From Amorphochlora amoebiformis (Eukaryota > Cercozoa > Chlorarachniophyceae): DNA of 64,000 nucleotides. This document shows, piece by piece, positions 26,437 to 43,182 of the stretch (position 1 is its first letter; each line of letters opens with the position of its first letter). The notes beneath the pieces were generated by a model. The model searched no databases. It had not been told where the DNA came from and worked only from the letters and a program-made list of their open reading frames with translations. Where the stretch lies: the NCBI GenBank assembly GCA_054601695.1, contig BAAHQB010000052.1, positions 682,001 through 746,000 of the forward strand, given 5' to 3'. Made by a program: the position numbers and the translations under genes.

Positions 26437-26590
26437 TTAATTTATTTTATTTGATGTGTTTTGAATTTGCCTTGATCCCTCATCGCTGGATTCCGTTGTA
26501 GTTGACGATGATTCCGTAGCGAACTCCACATTTTTGGTTCCTGGGGTAAAGGTTGATATATAATGCTTATATACAATATGCATCAATTAG

Positions 26591-26680
<90 letters not shown>

Positions 26681-27206
26681 CACACATATATATACACACA
26701 CACACACACGTATACATATAATTATTTACATAATATATATATATATATATATATTATATTCTTGAAACCGACCAGTTCCCTGGAGAAAATCCTCCCAGCG
26801 TCCGGAGTTTATAGCACACGTAATACGCTCACACAGCCGTATTGCGGATGGTCTCAGAATCTACATATTGTATATAACGTATATAAATATATAGGTATAA
26901 TAATATATATATATATATATATAAATTATATAGAAAAATATGTATATATACATTATATATTCATATATTTAATATATTACAATTTGATATAGTAGATACA
27001 ATGTAATATCGGTGTATTTATTCAAAAATATGTAACGTATCTATAATGTGTGTACATATGTGTGTGTAATATATACATCTTCATATATATATATATGTGT
27101 GTATGCATGTATAAAATATATATATAATGCAAATAGATGTTTACACACACATATATATATATATATATGTGTATATATATATGTGTGTATGCATGTATAC
27201 ATACAT

Positions 27207-27271
<65 letters not shown>

Positions 27272-28036
27272 ATGTAGGAGAGAGGAGAAACAAATAGACA
27301 GACGGATCTAGCACACTGAGAGGTTATGCAACGAGTTACAGGGTCATGCTGGAGGCAACACTCCACTATAAGCTTTGGCAGAGCTGGGGTCTGGCTTGGG
27401 ACCTGCGGAAAATGGATGAGATTTCGAGAATAGTTTGAAATATAGATGATGGTGATGATTCTTCGGAGATACGTTTGAGAGAGGGAGAGAGAGAGAGAGA
27501 AAGTGGGGGGGGAGTAAATAGACAGAAGGAGGGGAAGGAGAGGGACATACAGGATATCGAGAGGAGGTTAGAGTGAGTGAGAGGAACAGAGAGAGGGTGG
27601 GAGATACGGGGGAGAGAGAAGAGAATGAGGGAGATAGGTATAGAGGGAGGGAGGGCGAGAGACAAGAAAAAGAAGGCATAAGAGGGAAGGGAGAAAGAGT
27701 AGGGAGGGGAAAGAGAGGGAGGAAGAAAGAAAGAGAGAGAGAGAGACAGAGTATTAGAGATCTGGAGTTCTGATTGGACCTTGAGCGTGATTTCTCCAGT
27801 TATTATGCCCCCCAAAATGTCCTCCTTTTTACAGTTTTTATTTTTTAGGTTTCCCATTTTTTCACGGTCCTTTGTTTTCAGACTCTTAGTATTATTATCT
27901 CTAGCATCATAAAATTTTCATGCTTATTTCGATATATATATATATATACATATATATATGTATGCATACATATATTTATATATATATATATATATTTGTA
28001 TATATATACATATACATATATATAAATACATACATT

Positions 28037-28088
<52 letters not shown>

Positions 28089-28245
28089 TATCTAAAATAA
28101 ATATATGTTTGTTTTATCATAGTATTAAATTAATGTTCTCCCACCTGTTTTATTACACATTCCAATATTTCTATTCTTCTCGTTACTATTGGTATAATTT
28201 CTATTATTCTCAGTTATTACTATTGGTATACATACATACATACAT

Positions 28246-28325
<80 letters not shown>

Positions 28326-28561
28326 ATAATGTCAATCTTGAAGACCTGGAGTAGCCTGCCCTTCTCACTATCATACGGGCTCTCTCCAGAGTGAAGTATC
28401 TGAAATATATATATATATATACAGTATATATATATATATATATCTACATGTATATATGTGTATATGAATGTATGTACATATGTATATGTACATATTAATA
28501 ATCTTCACATTCCTAGCTAGAGACTATAAATTTTACCTTTACACGTAGATGTATAAACATA

Positions 28562-28596
<35 letters not shown>

Positions 28597-28795
28597 TAAT
28601 TCTTAACATACCTTCTAAGGGCCACCAGTGACCATACATATATATCATATGTCACTATATAAATTATATATATATATATATATATACATGTATGCATACA
28701 TACCCTAAAACCCCCCCCGAAACGGCAATCCTTGGAGATGCATACATACCCTAAAACCCTCCCGAAACGACAATCCTTAGACACACGTACACACA

Positions 28796-28836
<41 letters not shown>

Positions 28837-28941
28837 CACACACGTAAACACACAAATATATATATATATATACACATATATATATATATATGTACATGTA
28901 TATATATATATATATATATATGTATACATATACGTACATAC

Positions 28942-28995
<54 letters not shown>

Positions 28996-29357
28996 AACAT
29001 ACCTCCCAAAGGGCAACCCCCAGTGACCATATGTCAGCTTTTGTCCTAAATGTCTTCTTGCTCAACACCTCCTTTGTATAGAATATACTCATATATGTGT
29101 ATTACATACTGTCAGATAGAGCGCTAGTAGTAAGCCATAAAATGGTTTGGAACCCAAGCAGCCCCGGAACCGACGGAACTCATGGGTCCCGGAGAAAGAA
29201 AAGAACTATCCGACTACCACACATAAGTTATCAGTAATCATTCGTCAGAATCCAAACAGACTTCAATCGAAAGCAATCCTGGACTACCATGTGCTAAATA
29301 CCAACGTCTGAACTACCATTGCGCAAACAATGTATATACAATATATATGTATGTATG

Positions 29358-29395
<38 letters not shown>

Positions 29396-29774
29396 TAGTG
29401 TATACATATTTCTCTGAATATATGCGTTTTTACATGGTATAACCTTGGCGTTGATAAAACCCTTGCGCTAGGATCAATTTTAGTTTAACAATATGTATAT
29501 ATATATATATATATATATAGTGTAAATATAGAGTATAGTATTGTATCGAACCGGAGCAGCCCATTTCCATGGAATCTGAGAACGAATTCTGTAGACCATC
29601 TGATGTATGTTATATATATTATATATTATATATATATATATATATATAAAAAAATATATATAACGTTTCACATTCTACCTGCTCCTCTGGAAGTTTTCTC
29701 GAGAGACCATAGTCACTAATTACTACCTGGATATGCATACATATATATAGTATATACATATATATATATGTGTA

Positions 29775-29812
<38 letters not shown>

Positions 29813-30080
29813 AATGTATCTATGTACGTATGCATGCGTATACAGAGAAATATTTAAGCAAATCGATGTATATGTATGTCTACAATATATATTTATACCC
29901 ATATATATATATGTATTTGTTTATGTGAATCTATACTATGGATATAACCGATTTATCGTTTCGCATGAGGAGATTCCGACATGCCAAGTCCCTGAATATT
30001 AAGTTATACATGTGTCTATTGTAGGTATACATACAGAAAGATATATGCACCTACATATATATATATATATATATATAATG

Positions 30081-30134
<54 letters not shown>

Positions 30135-30214
30135 ATTTATATGAACGTATATATTTACATGCACATATATCTAAATATGTGCAAGAAAGAGTGAGAGAGA
30201 GAGAGAGAAAGGGA

Positions 30215-30246
<32 letters not shown>

Positions 30247-30565
30247 AAGGGAGAGAGGATTATTGAGTGGGTGAATGAATGAGAGAGAGAGAGAGACAAT
30301 GAGAGAAATCAAGAGAAAGAGTAAGCAAGCCAATATGTGAAAGACAAAAGATATCGAGAAACAGGAGGTTTGTTACCTATGGATAATATTATCCGCATGT
30401 AAATGTGCCAAACCCGATGCAACGTCACGTGCGATTTTCAAAAATCTGAGTTTTAGAGACGTATGAATGTATGCCATTCTCTCTCTGTGTGTGTGTGTGT
30501 GCGGATACTGAATGTTTTTTTTGTGTATTTTTTCTGGATATATGTACGAATGTACATATATATAT

Positions 30566-30618
<53 letters not shown>

Positions 30619-30647
30619 ATATGTGTATATATACACACATATATATA

Positions 30648-30715
<68 letters not shown>

Positions 30716-30723
30716 TTTTTATA

Positions 30724-30769
<46 letters not shown>

Positions 30770-31320
30770 GTACATATCTTTAAATACACATACATATCCA
30801 CGGTGAAATTAAGTACCTACCGAGAAGGTATGTACATAGACGGTTACTAGTCGTGGAAGCAACCACAGGTTGTAAATTTGAGCTGAAACGTTGAGAGGAA
30901 AAGAGAGGAGAGGGAGATAACAGATAGATAGCTGACGAGAGAGAGAATAGTGAAAGAGAGATAGCGGGAGGTAGAGGGAAAGAGAGAGAGAGAGAAAGAT
31001 AGGCGAAAGTAGGATAAGAGAGAAGAAAGGGTGAAAAAGATATAGGAGAGGGAATAACGGAAGATAGATAGGAGAGAGAGAAAGAGAGAAAGAGAAAGAA
31101 AGAGAGAAATAGAGGGAGAAAGAGGAAGAGAGATAGAAAGGGAGATAGAGAAAAGAGAGAGAGAAAGAGAGGGATAGAATAAGGATATTGGGGTGAGGAA
31201 GAAAGGGCAGCTACATTTTTGGTTGTACAAGATCCATACGGTTGTGAAGCTTGTCCAGGCTTCCGAGTTGACAGTATTCGGTCATGAAACATATCTACTC
31301 GATTTGTACAATATATTTAA

Positions 31321-31355
<35 letters not shown>

Positions 31356-31379
31356 GGTACATATACATATGTATACATG

Positions 31380-31474
<95 letters not shown>

Positions 31475-31573
31475 GATGAAATAACATGTATACTTGCATG
31501 TAGAAAATGTTTCCATATAAGTTATTTATACCTCCTTCTGCGTGCATATCTTTTTTACGATACATTTATTTAT

Positions 31574-31610
<37 letters not shown>

Positions 31611-31626
31611 CTACCTATAGAAAATC

Positions 31627-31678
<52 letters not shown>

Positions 31679-31799
31679 TGCACACACATATATATATTAT
31701 ATATACGCATATTTGTACACACATACACATTATATATTATACATATTTTATATACGTATATTATATTACATATATATATATAAATATAAGAGAATATAC

Positions 31800-31857
<58 letters not shown>

Positions 31858-32360
31858 TATATGTGTGTATGTATATATATATATATATATATATATCTTT
31901 ACATACATTATTTATACACACATATCTATAGACCTACATACACATACAAAACAAACCTTATTCCCCATGGTAACCATTCCTTTAAAATGAATCACATTCT
32001 GAGGGTTAAGCTTAACATTAGGAGATTAGAGTTAGTAATAATATTAGAGTTAGTAATAATATTAGAGTTAGTGGAGTTAATAATTTGTGAAGAGAGTAAG
32101 CATTAAGAGTGAAGTCAGCATACAAATAATAGTATTAAGATGAGCTATTATTTGGATTAATGGTATTATTAACGCGTCAGTATTAGACTCTGATAGGTAT
32201 TTCTAATCTAAATTTAGCAATCCTAAACTGAACCATAGTAGGTTCGCGTACAGTTTGAAACTTAGTACCACATAACACAAACCCTAGCCCAAATCTAACT
32301 TGACAAATGAGTCAGACTGAACAATATCTGTGCATACATTAAAGTATATATATATACATT

Positions 32361-32396
<36 letters not shown>

Positions 32397-32798
32397 CAAA
32401 TGTAAAATTTTATAAATATTACATATGCATTTGTATAAGTTTATACGTGTATGTGATTGACCGTTTATTGATATGCATATATCAAAACATACACACAAAA
32501 ATATAATACATATATATATATATATATCTATATTATATATATATGTATATCATATCTATATTATATATGTAATATGTATTTATATAATAACCGTATGAGG
32601 CTTGATAGCCGCCATAGCAGCGAGTTCCCTGAGGGTTTCGGAATCTAATCTGTAAATATATCTACATCTATATTTTATATATTGAAGAGTTGTAAAAATA
32701 CCTGCATAAATATATTGATATATATATGTATATATGTATTTTTACATGCATATATAGATATATATATATATGTATTATATATATATATATATGTATTA

Positions 32799-32836
<38 letters not shown>

Positions 32837-32909
32837 ATATCCATACACACACACATACTATATATATATATATGTATGTATATGTATACATACTTATATA
32901 TATATATAT

Positions 32910-32966
<57 letters not shown>

Positions 32967-33065
32967 TAAATTTCAAAATTTATGTAGTCTATAATTAGGG
33001 TTAGCTTAAGATTTGGGGTTGGTCAGAGAAATTAGAAAAAAGAGAGAGAGAATAATATGTATACA

Positions 33066-33112
<47 letters not shown>

Positions 33113-33291
33113 ATATGTATATATATATATGTATATTTATGAATATATATGTATGTATATTTATACATACATATATATATATATACATATACATACATAT
33201 ATATACATATATACATATATACATGTATATTTATACATATGTATATATATATATATACAATATATATATATATATATATATATAATATACG

Positions 33292-33325
<34 letters not shown>

Positions 33326-34325
33326 AATATATCTTTACAATGTAAGATATTGTAAGGGTTTGGGATTTGTGAGAAATGGAAAACAGAAGTAGAGACAGGA
33401 GAGTTGTCGGGAAAAGAGAGGGAGGGAGAGAATAGGAGAGTGAAAGATGATAATATCTAAATATGTACATAATATATATGTAACGTATGTATATATGTAT
33501 ATATAAATAAATATATCTATATATATATATATATATGTATATATTTGTATGTAAACATATATATATATATATTTATATATATACATATATACACATATAT
33601 ATATGTGTATGTATATGTATTCACACAAATATGTTTATACACACACACACACACATATGTGTATGTGTGTATGTATGTGTATATGTATATCTATGCATGC
33701 ATACACACACACACACATGTATATATGTGTATGTACATATGTATGTATATGTATATATATATATATGTATACATGTACATGTATATACATGGGAAATACA
33801 GAGAAGAAAGAGGAGGAGAGAGCGATAGGATTATTGACACCCTTCCGAGGCCTTGAAAGGAATCTTAAGGCACACCTAATAAATCAAAGTTAGGTTTTCT
33901 CAGCTCAGCTAACGTAGGGTTAGATTAGGATTAGGGACTCGATAGGGTGAGGCTAGGATTAGGGTTACGCTTATGATGTTAGGGTTAAGGTTCTGGATTG
34001 TAGGATTAAGGTTAGGATTCGTTTGGGTTAAATCAGTGTTAAGGTTTGGGGTTTCAGTTAGAGGATAGGATTACGGTTGGGTATGGGTTGAGGTTAGTAT
34101 GAGGCTTAGGGTTAGAGAAGCGTTAGGGTCAAGGCTATATTGGGACTGGAGCTGTAGGATTAGGGTTAAGGAAAGGGTATGGTCAGGGTTAAGGGTAGGG
34201 TTGGGGGATATGATTTGCGTCGAGTTGGAATTAGGTTTAGGATTAGTTTTATGGTTAGGATTATAATTAGATGTACGAGTTGAGTAACGCCCTCATTGTT
34301 TAGTTGGGCAAGATATGCTTCTCTG

Positions 34326-34378
<53 letters not shown>

Positions 34379-34418
34379 AGACAATATATACATATAAGTT
34401 GAATGTATACATATATAT

Positions 34419-34485
<67 letters not shown>

Positions 34486-34580
34486 ACATACATACATAAA
34501 TTGCAATATATATAATCTATGCCGTATTTATACATTATACATATATATATATATATATATATCTATATATATATAATACA

Positions 34581-34611
<31 letters not shown>

Positions 34612-34628
34612 GTATACATATATATGTG

Positions 34629-34701
<73 letters not shown>

Positions 34702-34796
34702 AAAAAACATACCCAAATGCGCCGTTTCCTAAGAGCCTTCCTTTCTGTTATTATATATTATATACGTTAAAATTCTTTATATATATACATTTCAAG

Positions 34797-34828
<32 letters not shown>

Positions 34829-34866
34829 CATATAGATGTCACATAAATATATATGTATTTATATAT

Positions 34867-34898
<32 letters not shown>

Positions 34899-35003
34899 GT
34901 GTATATAATGCATAGATACATACATATAAACACGCGTACACGTATACACTACCTTGACCTCCGCAGGGTGAAATATGCGAACCTACAAATTCATAATGTA
35001 TAC

Positions 35004-35035
<32 letters not shown>

Positions 35036-35141
35036 TATGTATCATATATACTCACATCAGAGATTAATGCTCGAGCTACCGTTAGTCTTAGGATTGATTC
35101 CATGGTATGCTAGGCTTGTATATACATGTACATATATATAT

Positions 35142-35176
<35 letters not shown>

Positions 35177-35230
35177 AATTGATGAACACCATATATATAT
35201 ATATTTATGTGCACACCCACACGCACACAC

Positions 35231-35269
<39 letters not shown>

Positions 35270-35602
35270 AATGCATAGAAATTATTTTAATCCCCACTTT
35301 GCCGAGGTATCGCTCCGTTTTCACACTTGTCTCAAAGGATTTTCTCTTCTGAAATCTGAGCGTAATTTTATAGCTTATGAGATTTCTTTTTTTCTTTTTT
35401 TTGGTTCTGATCTTTTTTTCATAATTTTTAAATCTTTTATTTTCTTATTCTTTTTTTTTTTAATCGTTTCTCATAGTAACAAATAGGAGAATATGAGGGT
35501 TTATAGCCTTTTGAGAGCGGCTTGTATTCTACGGACCCTGCCGACCTTCTGTTTTAGCACCTATATTACACAATATATATATATATATATACATATGTAT
35601 AC

Positions 35603-35657
<55 letters not shown>

Positions 35658-36271
35658 TTTATTTTCACATATAATACCTGCGTTTTCAAAAGCCCTAAAT
35701 CTACCCTTACCATAACCCCACCAACCCCATAGAGCTCCTTTTCCGTCGCCATCAACAATGACCTTGAGTGTTTAGGGTTAAGATTCAGAATATGGTGAGT
35801 GTGTATGTAAGCGCATCGTGAGAGAGAAAGAATGTGAGGCAGAGAGGGTGAGAAGAATGATAGATAGGGAGGGAAGGGGAGAGAGAGAGAGAATGCGACC
35901 CGTGGGGGAAAGAGTGGAAGAGAGAGGAGATGGATACAAAGAGTACAGAAAAATGTTCACTGAACTTTAACCCTAATACTTACTTTCCGTCGTATTCTTG
36001 ATCTGTTATGGCTTCTATTTCTTCGCAGTGGAGCTTGAATTCTGAAGGAATATATAAATATTATATGTGTAAACACAACACATGTACATATACACATATG
36101 AAAATATATTTTTATACATAGGTCTATACCATATATGTATGTATATATACAAATGATTGTTAATATTCTATATTAATAACCCGTCTTGACAAAGTGCAGC
36201 CATCGATTCACCTCCTCAAACGATAGATTCTAAGGTATATATAAACACACACGTACTCTCTCTCATATACG

Positions 36272-36314
<43 letters not shown>

Positions 36315-36536
36315 ATATATATATATATAGATACATATACGTGTGTCTACATATATGTACATGTACTATATTTCATTGCATACCATAAACCCCTTTCGAG
36401 TCAAATTCCTAAACTTCTTTAATTCTTCAGCCGTAAGATTTTGCGAGAATGATTTCTCTACTTCCACCTGTTGGTAATATTGTGCATATGTTAAGTACAT
36501 TCGAATACTACACTTTTAAAAACACACCACACACAT

Positions 36537-36572
<36 letters not shown>

Positions 36573-36715
36573 GTATATATTTAACCTTCTTAGTAGTTTT
36601 GACAATCAAAATCTCAGACAATATCTTCATCCACGCTTCCATCTGTTTCTGCAACATATAAATAAATTACTTATTTATAGGTTATATATATATACATTTA
36701 CATATATATACATAC

Positions 36716-36767
<52 letters not shown>

Positions 36768-36801
36768 CCCACACATACGTTTAATAAATATATATATATA
36801 T

Positions 36802-36851
<50 letters not shown>

Positions 36852-36910
36852 TGACGTATGTGTCTGTACGTGTGTGTCTGTGTATATATACATATTTAAC
36901 CCACAAATAC

Positions 36911-36947
<37 letters not shown>

Positions 36948-37039
36948 CATATATATATATATATGTGTGTATATATACATACTTAACCCACACATACATG
37001 CATATATGTACATATATATATATATATATATATTCTATA

Positions 37040-37084
<45 letters not shown>

Positions 37085-37379
37085 GTACATATCTACACAT
37101 ATGTACATATATTTATATACGTAGCATACATCCATGAATGTGGTTAGGATAACCTTATCCCCTGCACGAAGAACATACTTCCGACTTCCTATGTAAACAA
37201 TATAGACTTATAACTAGACAGGCGGTTAGTCTAATGCATATCCATATATTCACATATATGCATGCACACTCACACGCACTCTCTCTTTAAATTGAAAAGG
37301 AAGTATATCTATATTATGTGCATGCGTATGGAGGGAGGGGGAGAGAGAGAATAAGATCACGGATACAATATAAACATAA

Positions 37380-37412
<33 letters not shown>

Positions 37413-37683
37413 AATACATTTGTTTATATATATTGTTTTATAAGCAGAAGGGGGCTGAGGGAAATTACATACACATTTGATGCAAAAAGTAACTCACCAT
37501 CGAACAAAGAGAACGTAGTTCCGCCCACAACTTGCATAATTCCAGATAATTTCTCGGCCGGGATCTTGAGTCAAGGATTAGGGTTAAGTTTAAGGTTTAG
37601 ATTTGAGGGTTATATTACTTTGGGCAAATCGATAGCGCCGTAAGGATTGCCTACTTCATCGTTTTTGAAGTACCTGATGCATG

Positions 37684-37725
<42 letters not shown>

Positions 37726-38087
37726 GTACACATTTAAAAATAATACATATACTTACATATATATATATATACGTATATATAAATATCAATATATATATAT
37801 ACATGTATATATGTATATATATGTACATATATATATATATATATTATATATATATATTTCTATATATATATATATTATATATTTATATGCTGCAATACAG
37901 TATACTTTGTACACAATAATATTGTATCAGATGCATTTATTCTACAAGCATACACACACATATATATATACATACATATATATATATGTACATATATATG
38001 TATATATTTATTTATGTATGTACACACATGTGCACATATACACATATATACACATATGTGTGTATATATAATATGCATACATATGTG

Positions 38088-38124
<37 letters not shown>

Positions 38125-38694
38125 GTTGTATGCTATACCATATTCTATGCACACAGCAATACTGCAACATGCATTTATAACATGCAAATATATATAATAT
38201 ATATTATATATATGTATATATATATATATATTATGTTACATATATGTTAATATGTATCATAACATGAATTGGAGCGTGAATGAGGTTGTGCATATTAGCA
38301 GCATACATACATTTATATATATATATATATATATATATTTATTATAAACTTACATACACACATATATATATATATATATTATATTATAAATTTACATTAT
38401 ATATATATATATATATATAAAGTTATCCATATGTATGTATGGTACATGAGTGTGAATGGGGACTCGTCGTGATTGTGTCCCTTGCAGGTTAATCGGAAAT
38501 ATCGTATTTTGAAACCCTGATATAATACATCCCTTTATGTACATGTATATATTTTTCTATGTATAAATATATATATGTATAGGTACATATATAATACATA
38601 CATACAGGTATATATTTCTATATATGTATATATATATATATATACATATGATATCTTGATATTATATAGTTATGTGTGGTGCTTTAGATTATAC

Positions 38695-38729
<35 letters not shown>

Positions 38730-38819
38730 TATGTATTTATGTGTATTTGTATGCATAAATGTACATGTATACATAAGTGTATAAGTGTATATAGGTATAC
38801 ATATACATGTATATATATA

Positions 38820-38850
<31 letters not shown>

Positions 38851-38926
38851 GTAGGTATGCATCTACCTTATTTAGTCTTCCACGTTTCTGTAACCAGCCC
38901 TCATAGATAACCTTGGCCTTTACCAT
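26437..38926 (-). CDS. PH-domain protein kinase, tyrosine-kinase-like catalytic domain (core of gene)
   Basis: Thirty exons run in phase from 38926-38867 (PH start, [12 protein letters not shown]) to 26540-26437 (TAA), giving 557 residues if ATG 38924-38926 is used. The PH domain (about residues 5-165) shows [26 protein letters not shown] and a terminal helix ([11 protein letters not shown]). A segment [16 protein letters not shown] follows. The kinase domain (from 34744) has glycine loop [18 protein letters not shown] lysine VCLK (33875-33841), hinge [24 protein letters not shown] (30397-29949), SDYGLSRKL (29726-29679), [31 protein letters not shown] and HDPILRPSA. DLAxRN together with WKWxAPE is the tyrosine-kinase pattern; substrate specificity is inferred. 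The magnesium motif is DYG, not DFG. Phases also connect this core to the exons upstream (39674-46182). Confidence 0.9.
27476..27770 (-). repeat. Polypyrimidine tract (sense) upstream of kinase exon 27402-27340
   Basis: A GA-rich run on the plus strand, so CT-rich on the transcribed sense of the minus-strand kinase. It lies about 75 nt upstream of the 3' splice site at 27403-27404. Confidence 0.8.
28605..28642 (-). pseudogene. Echo of kinase exon 29071-29003 (partial, with its 5' splice site)
   Basis: Plus-strand text CATACCTTCTAAGGGCCACC, then AGTGACCATA, parallels the true exon end at 29000-29032 (CATACCTCCCAAAGGGCAAC, then CCCCAGTGACCATA). The copy includes the donor GTATG but only the last 25 or so coding bases. 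Confidence 0.75.
29109..29332 (-). mobile_element. tRNA-headed SINE-like element, copy 1 (inside kinase intron)
   Basis: On the minus strand the head shows a box-A-like GCGCAATGGTAG and a box-B-like GTTTGGATTCTGACG. A body follows with GTAGTCGGATAG, CCGTCGGTTCCGGGGCTG and GCGCTCTATCTGACAG. The body matches the element at 51997-52195 over its whole length. It lies between kinase exons 29575-29552 and 29071-29003. Confidence 0.75.
30890..31190 (-). repeat. 300-bp polypyrimidine tract (sense) directly upstream of kinase exon 30882-30817
   Basis: Uninterrupted GAGA/GGAA on the plus strand. On the kinase sense strand it is pyrimidine-only and runs almost into the acceptor at 30883-30884. Frames of 127 and 170 codons in it are low-complexity artefacts. 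Confidence 0.85.
32000..32076 (-). repeat. Tandem ATTACTAACTCTAAT repeats upstream of a kinase 3' splice site
   Basis: On the minus strand the 18-bp unit carries TACTAAC (plus-strand GTTAGTA at 32031-32037 and 32049-32055), with a third degenerate unit. It lies about 33-55 nt upstream of the acceptor at 31999-32000, a second case like the array at 5238-5348. Confidence 0.8.
33895..34276 (-). repeat. Degenerate CCCTAA array (sense) in kinase intron
   Basis: Plus-strand GGTTAGG/GGATTAGG variants between kinase exons 34322-34277 and 33875-33841. Units are strongly diverged. Confidence 0.85.
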
Positions 38927-39067
38927 GTATAATTACAGAATATATAATATATGCAATATGATATACATATATATTCATTATATATATATATATATATATA
39001 AGTATATATATATATATATGTATATGTGTGTATAATATATATCTATACCTATGTTATATAAACATAT

Positions 39068-39110
<43 letters not shown>

Positions 39111-39208
39111 CATACATATATATAATACGTATAAAAATATACACGCACATATACATATATATACACATATATATATAGATATATATACATACATACACAT
39201 ATATGTGC

Positions 39209-39301
<93 letters not shown>

Positions 39302-39339
39302 CTGCGTAGATATAAGGGACAACTCAATCCCATTTTCTA

Positions 39340-39665
39340 TCCAAGCCTCAGCCCTAACTCTAATCCCAACCCTAACTAACCCTAAATTATTCTAACTAAC
39401 CCTAACCCTAACCAATTTGACTCCAATTGCCTTACTCTAATTATGACCGAACTCTACCAGGAACCCAGGGGCCTAGGATGTGCCCCGCCATACCAATCAA
39501 ACATAAGCTCTCACCAACTAAGTAGTTTACTAACCCTATGCAAACTGATCGTTCAACAAAACCACTTATTACACACCCTATGCAAACTGACCCTCACCAT
39601 AGGTTGCCGTGACGCTAACTAGCTCTGAGTAACCCAAAACCTAGTAACCCTGACCCCGAGGAAGA
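39340..39665 (+). repeat. Degenerate CCCTAA array between the two PH domains
   Basis: CCCTAACTAACCCTAA-type sequence on the plus strand (antisense to the kinase), followed by diverged variants up to the PH exon at 39674. Confidence 0.8.
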
Positions 39666-39673
39666 GTAGGTAC

Positions 39674-40008
39674 CTCATGACCGATACATGCCTGAATATC
39701 TTGCATCCATAGCTTTTTATCCCTTTCGTCTTCGCTCTAGTATATAGTATTACTATTATGTTACATACAAATACATACATATTTTCATATGTATATATGT
39801 TATATATATACATATATATATATGTATATAATGCAATTAAAATCAGGAATCATTCCGGCAGGGCTTCGTATACCAGATTACGTCTACGGTTTGAGAGACA
39901 GAAGAAGACAGAGAGACAGAGAGACAGACGGAGAAGGAAAAACAAAGTGAGAAAAACGAGTGAATTCAAGAAAGTATATAATAATAAATATATATGAAAT
40001 ATATATAC

Positions 40009-40039
<31 letters not shown>

Positions 40040-40071
40040 AGTCATATTGTAGTGTTATATATAGATTATAT

Positions 40072-40102
<31 letters not shown>

Positions 40103-40400
40103 GTGTGTGTGTGTGTATATGTATAAGATCAACAGAGAGAGAAAGAGAGTGTTAATATATTTATATTTGTACATGTATACATATATGTACATATTGTAAT
40201 ATATCTTAATTCTATATTTACATATTGTGCGATAAAGAGAGACATTAACAAAGGTAGAGAGAAGCTAGGGCTAGGTGTGGTTACCAGAAGGCAGAATATT
40301 GCTTTATCACACGTGGACTAGAAGGTAAAAATTGCTCGTAAGAATATATATATGTGTGCAAATACTACATATTATGCAAATTGTACATGTATACGAACAT

Positions 40401-40439
<39 letters not shown>

Positions 40440-40454
40440 CACCCACGCATTTAT

Positions 40455-40505
<51 letters not shown>

Positions 40506-41149
40506 GTGGTATAGACAAATATATATTAGATATCTGTACATTATAATATATATACATATACATATATATTAATATATATATATATATACATATATACATG
40601 TATATAATACTGTATACATACATATATATATATATATATATACATAATGTGTAAATTATCTATATGTAAAATGTGTGGTTACACGTATATTATAGGATCA
40701 CATTTGCGGGATGATAAACTTTTTACAAGCGCGTGCTCATGTCAGATATATATATATATATATATATAATATATATATGTATACATATAGATTACATATA
40801 TATTATGTAGATACGTATTTTTATATACATATGTAATGAATGAATGTATGCATGTATTTATGTATGTATGTATGTATTTATGTATATATGTATGTATACG
40901 TTAAACATAATTTATACGCCTAATTTTACAAATTATGTACATCTACACGTGTATTGATGCATACAGGTATATATATACATGTATTTATATATCAAAAACA
41001 TATCTAAGATAAATTAATGCATATATATATATATGTATAATATATATATATAATATATATATATATATAATATATATATATATACATATATATATTTACT
41101 TATAAATACATATATATATATATATATCTATACATACATACATACACAC

Positions 41150-41205
<56 letters not shown>

Positions 41206-41306
41206 GTATATATATATATGTACACACACATATATATTGTTGTTTATTACGTATTATTTTATATTATATTACCTTACATTGTATTATATAATATTACAAA
41301 TTATAC

Positions 41307-41381
<75 letters not shown>

Positions 41382-41454
41382 AATATATTTCATGGTGTAC
41401 TTTGTACACATACACACTTATATATACTATATATATATATATATAACACATACT

Positions 41455-41511
<57 letters not shown>

Positions 41512-41528
41512 CATATGTATACATAGAC

Positions 41529-41564
<36 letters not shown>

Positions 41565-41585
41565 ATAAATATGTAAATATACCCC

Positions 41586-41641
<56 letters not shown>

Positions 41642-41715
41642 ATATATACATACATGCATGTATTATATACACTTTACACATTTATATGTATGTAAACGCA
41701 TGTGTATATTACATG

Positions 41716-41752
<37 letters not shown>

Positions 41753-41948
41753 ATATATATATATAGTGTAATACCAGCGTGAATTCGAGGGTTTTCTTTC
41801 CCTCGATCAACTTCGCCCCATTCAAGTGACTGTAAAGATACTTATGTATATATACACACATATATATATAAATGTATATGTATATAGCCCCATTCAAGTG
41901 ACTGTAAAGATACTTATGTATACATACACACATACATATATAAATGTA

Positions 41949-41988
<40 letters not shown>

Positions 41989-42077
41989 GATGTGTATATA
42001 TGTTTATATGTAGATACGTTTGTGAATTAACACACGTATTAGATACACTATATATAACATATATGTCTGCATAATAC

Positions 42078-42133
<56 letters not shown>

Positions 42134-42434
42134 ATATACATATATAAATATATATGTGAACATGTACTTCATAGTATCAATATTAAAAGCTTACTGTACC
42201 TTGTGTAATATAAATTTACATACATACATACATATATATATGTATATATATATATATATCTAAGTATTACATATAATTTATATATATATATATATCTATT
42301 ATTGATTTATATTTATTACAATATGTATATATATATATATATATATATATTAAATATATATATATATATATAAATATATGTATATATACATATATATTAC
42401 ATACACACATGTATATATATGTATATATATATAT

Positions 42435-42491
<57 letters not shown>

Positions 42492-42562
42492 TATACATAT
42501 ATAAATATAATATAATATATAAATGTAAATATTTAAATTCATACGTATATATATATGTATAT

Positions 42563-42602
<40 letters not shown>

Positions 42603-42624
42603 TACATGCATATATATATGTGTG

Positions 42625-42665
<41 letters not shown>

Positions 42666-42698
42666 GTATATATATATATATATTATATACATAATATA

Positions 42699-42751
<53 letters not shown>

Positions 42752-42907
42752 GTATATCATATATACATGTGTGTAAATGTAGGTCTATGTATAGGCACAT
42801 GCCATTCACTGTTCATACACAGTAAATATGTAATAAATATATATTCTAGTATTAAAACTTACACATACACACACACACACGTCTATATATATATATATAT
42901 ATATATA

Positions 42908-42960
<53 letters not shown>

Positions 42961-43137
42961 CATATATGTATATAAATATATATATATAAAATATATATAT
43001 ATATATATGTATATGTATATTATATATATTATATATATATATATTATACATAATATGTATATATACATATATATATCATATAATATCATATTTACATATA
43101 TATATTATAGTATATATATAGGTACATATATATATAT

Positions 43138-43182
<45 letters not shown>

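Noticed and set aside
28700-28785. Duplicated exon candidate reading SKDCRFGR on the minus strand
   Set aside because: It is a tandem repeat within the intron; the kinase joins directly from exon 29071-29003 to exon 28399-28346 in phase.
40697-40744. Plus-strand exon-like stretch [15 protein letters not shown] with AG and GT borders
   Set aside because: It lies inside a minus-strand intron of the PH gene and no neighbouring plus-strand exons connect to it.
41775-41821. Plus-strand reading [16 protein letters not shown]
   Set aside because: The minus-strand reading of the same bases gives the missing beta strands of the PH domain and fits both neighbours in phase.
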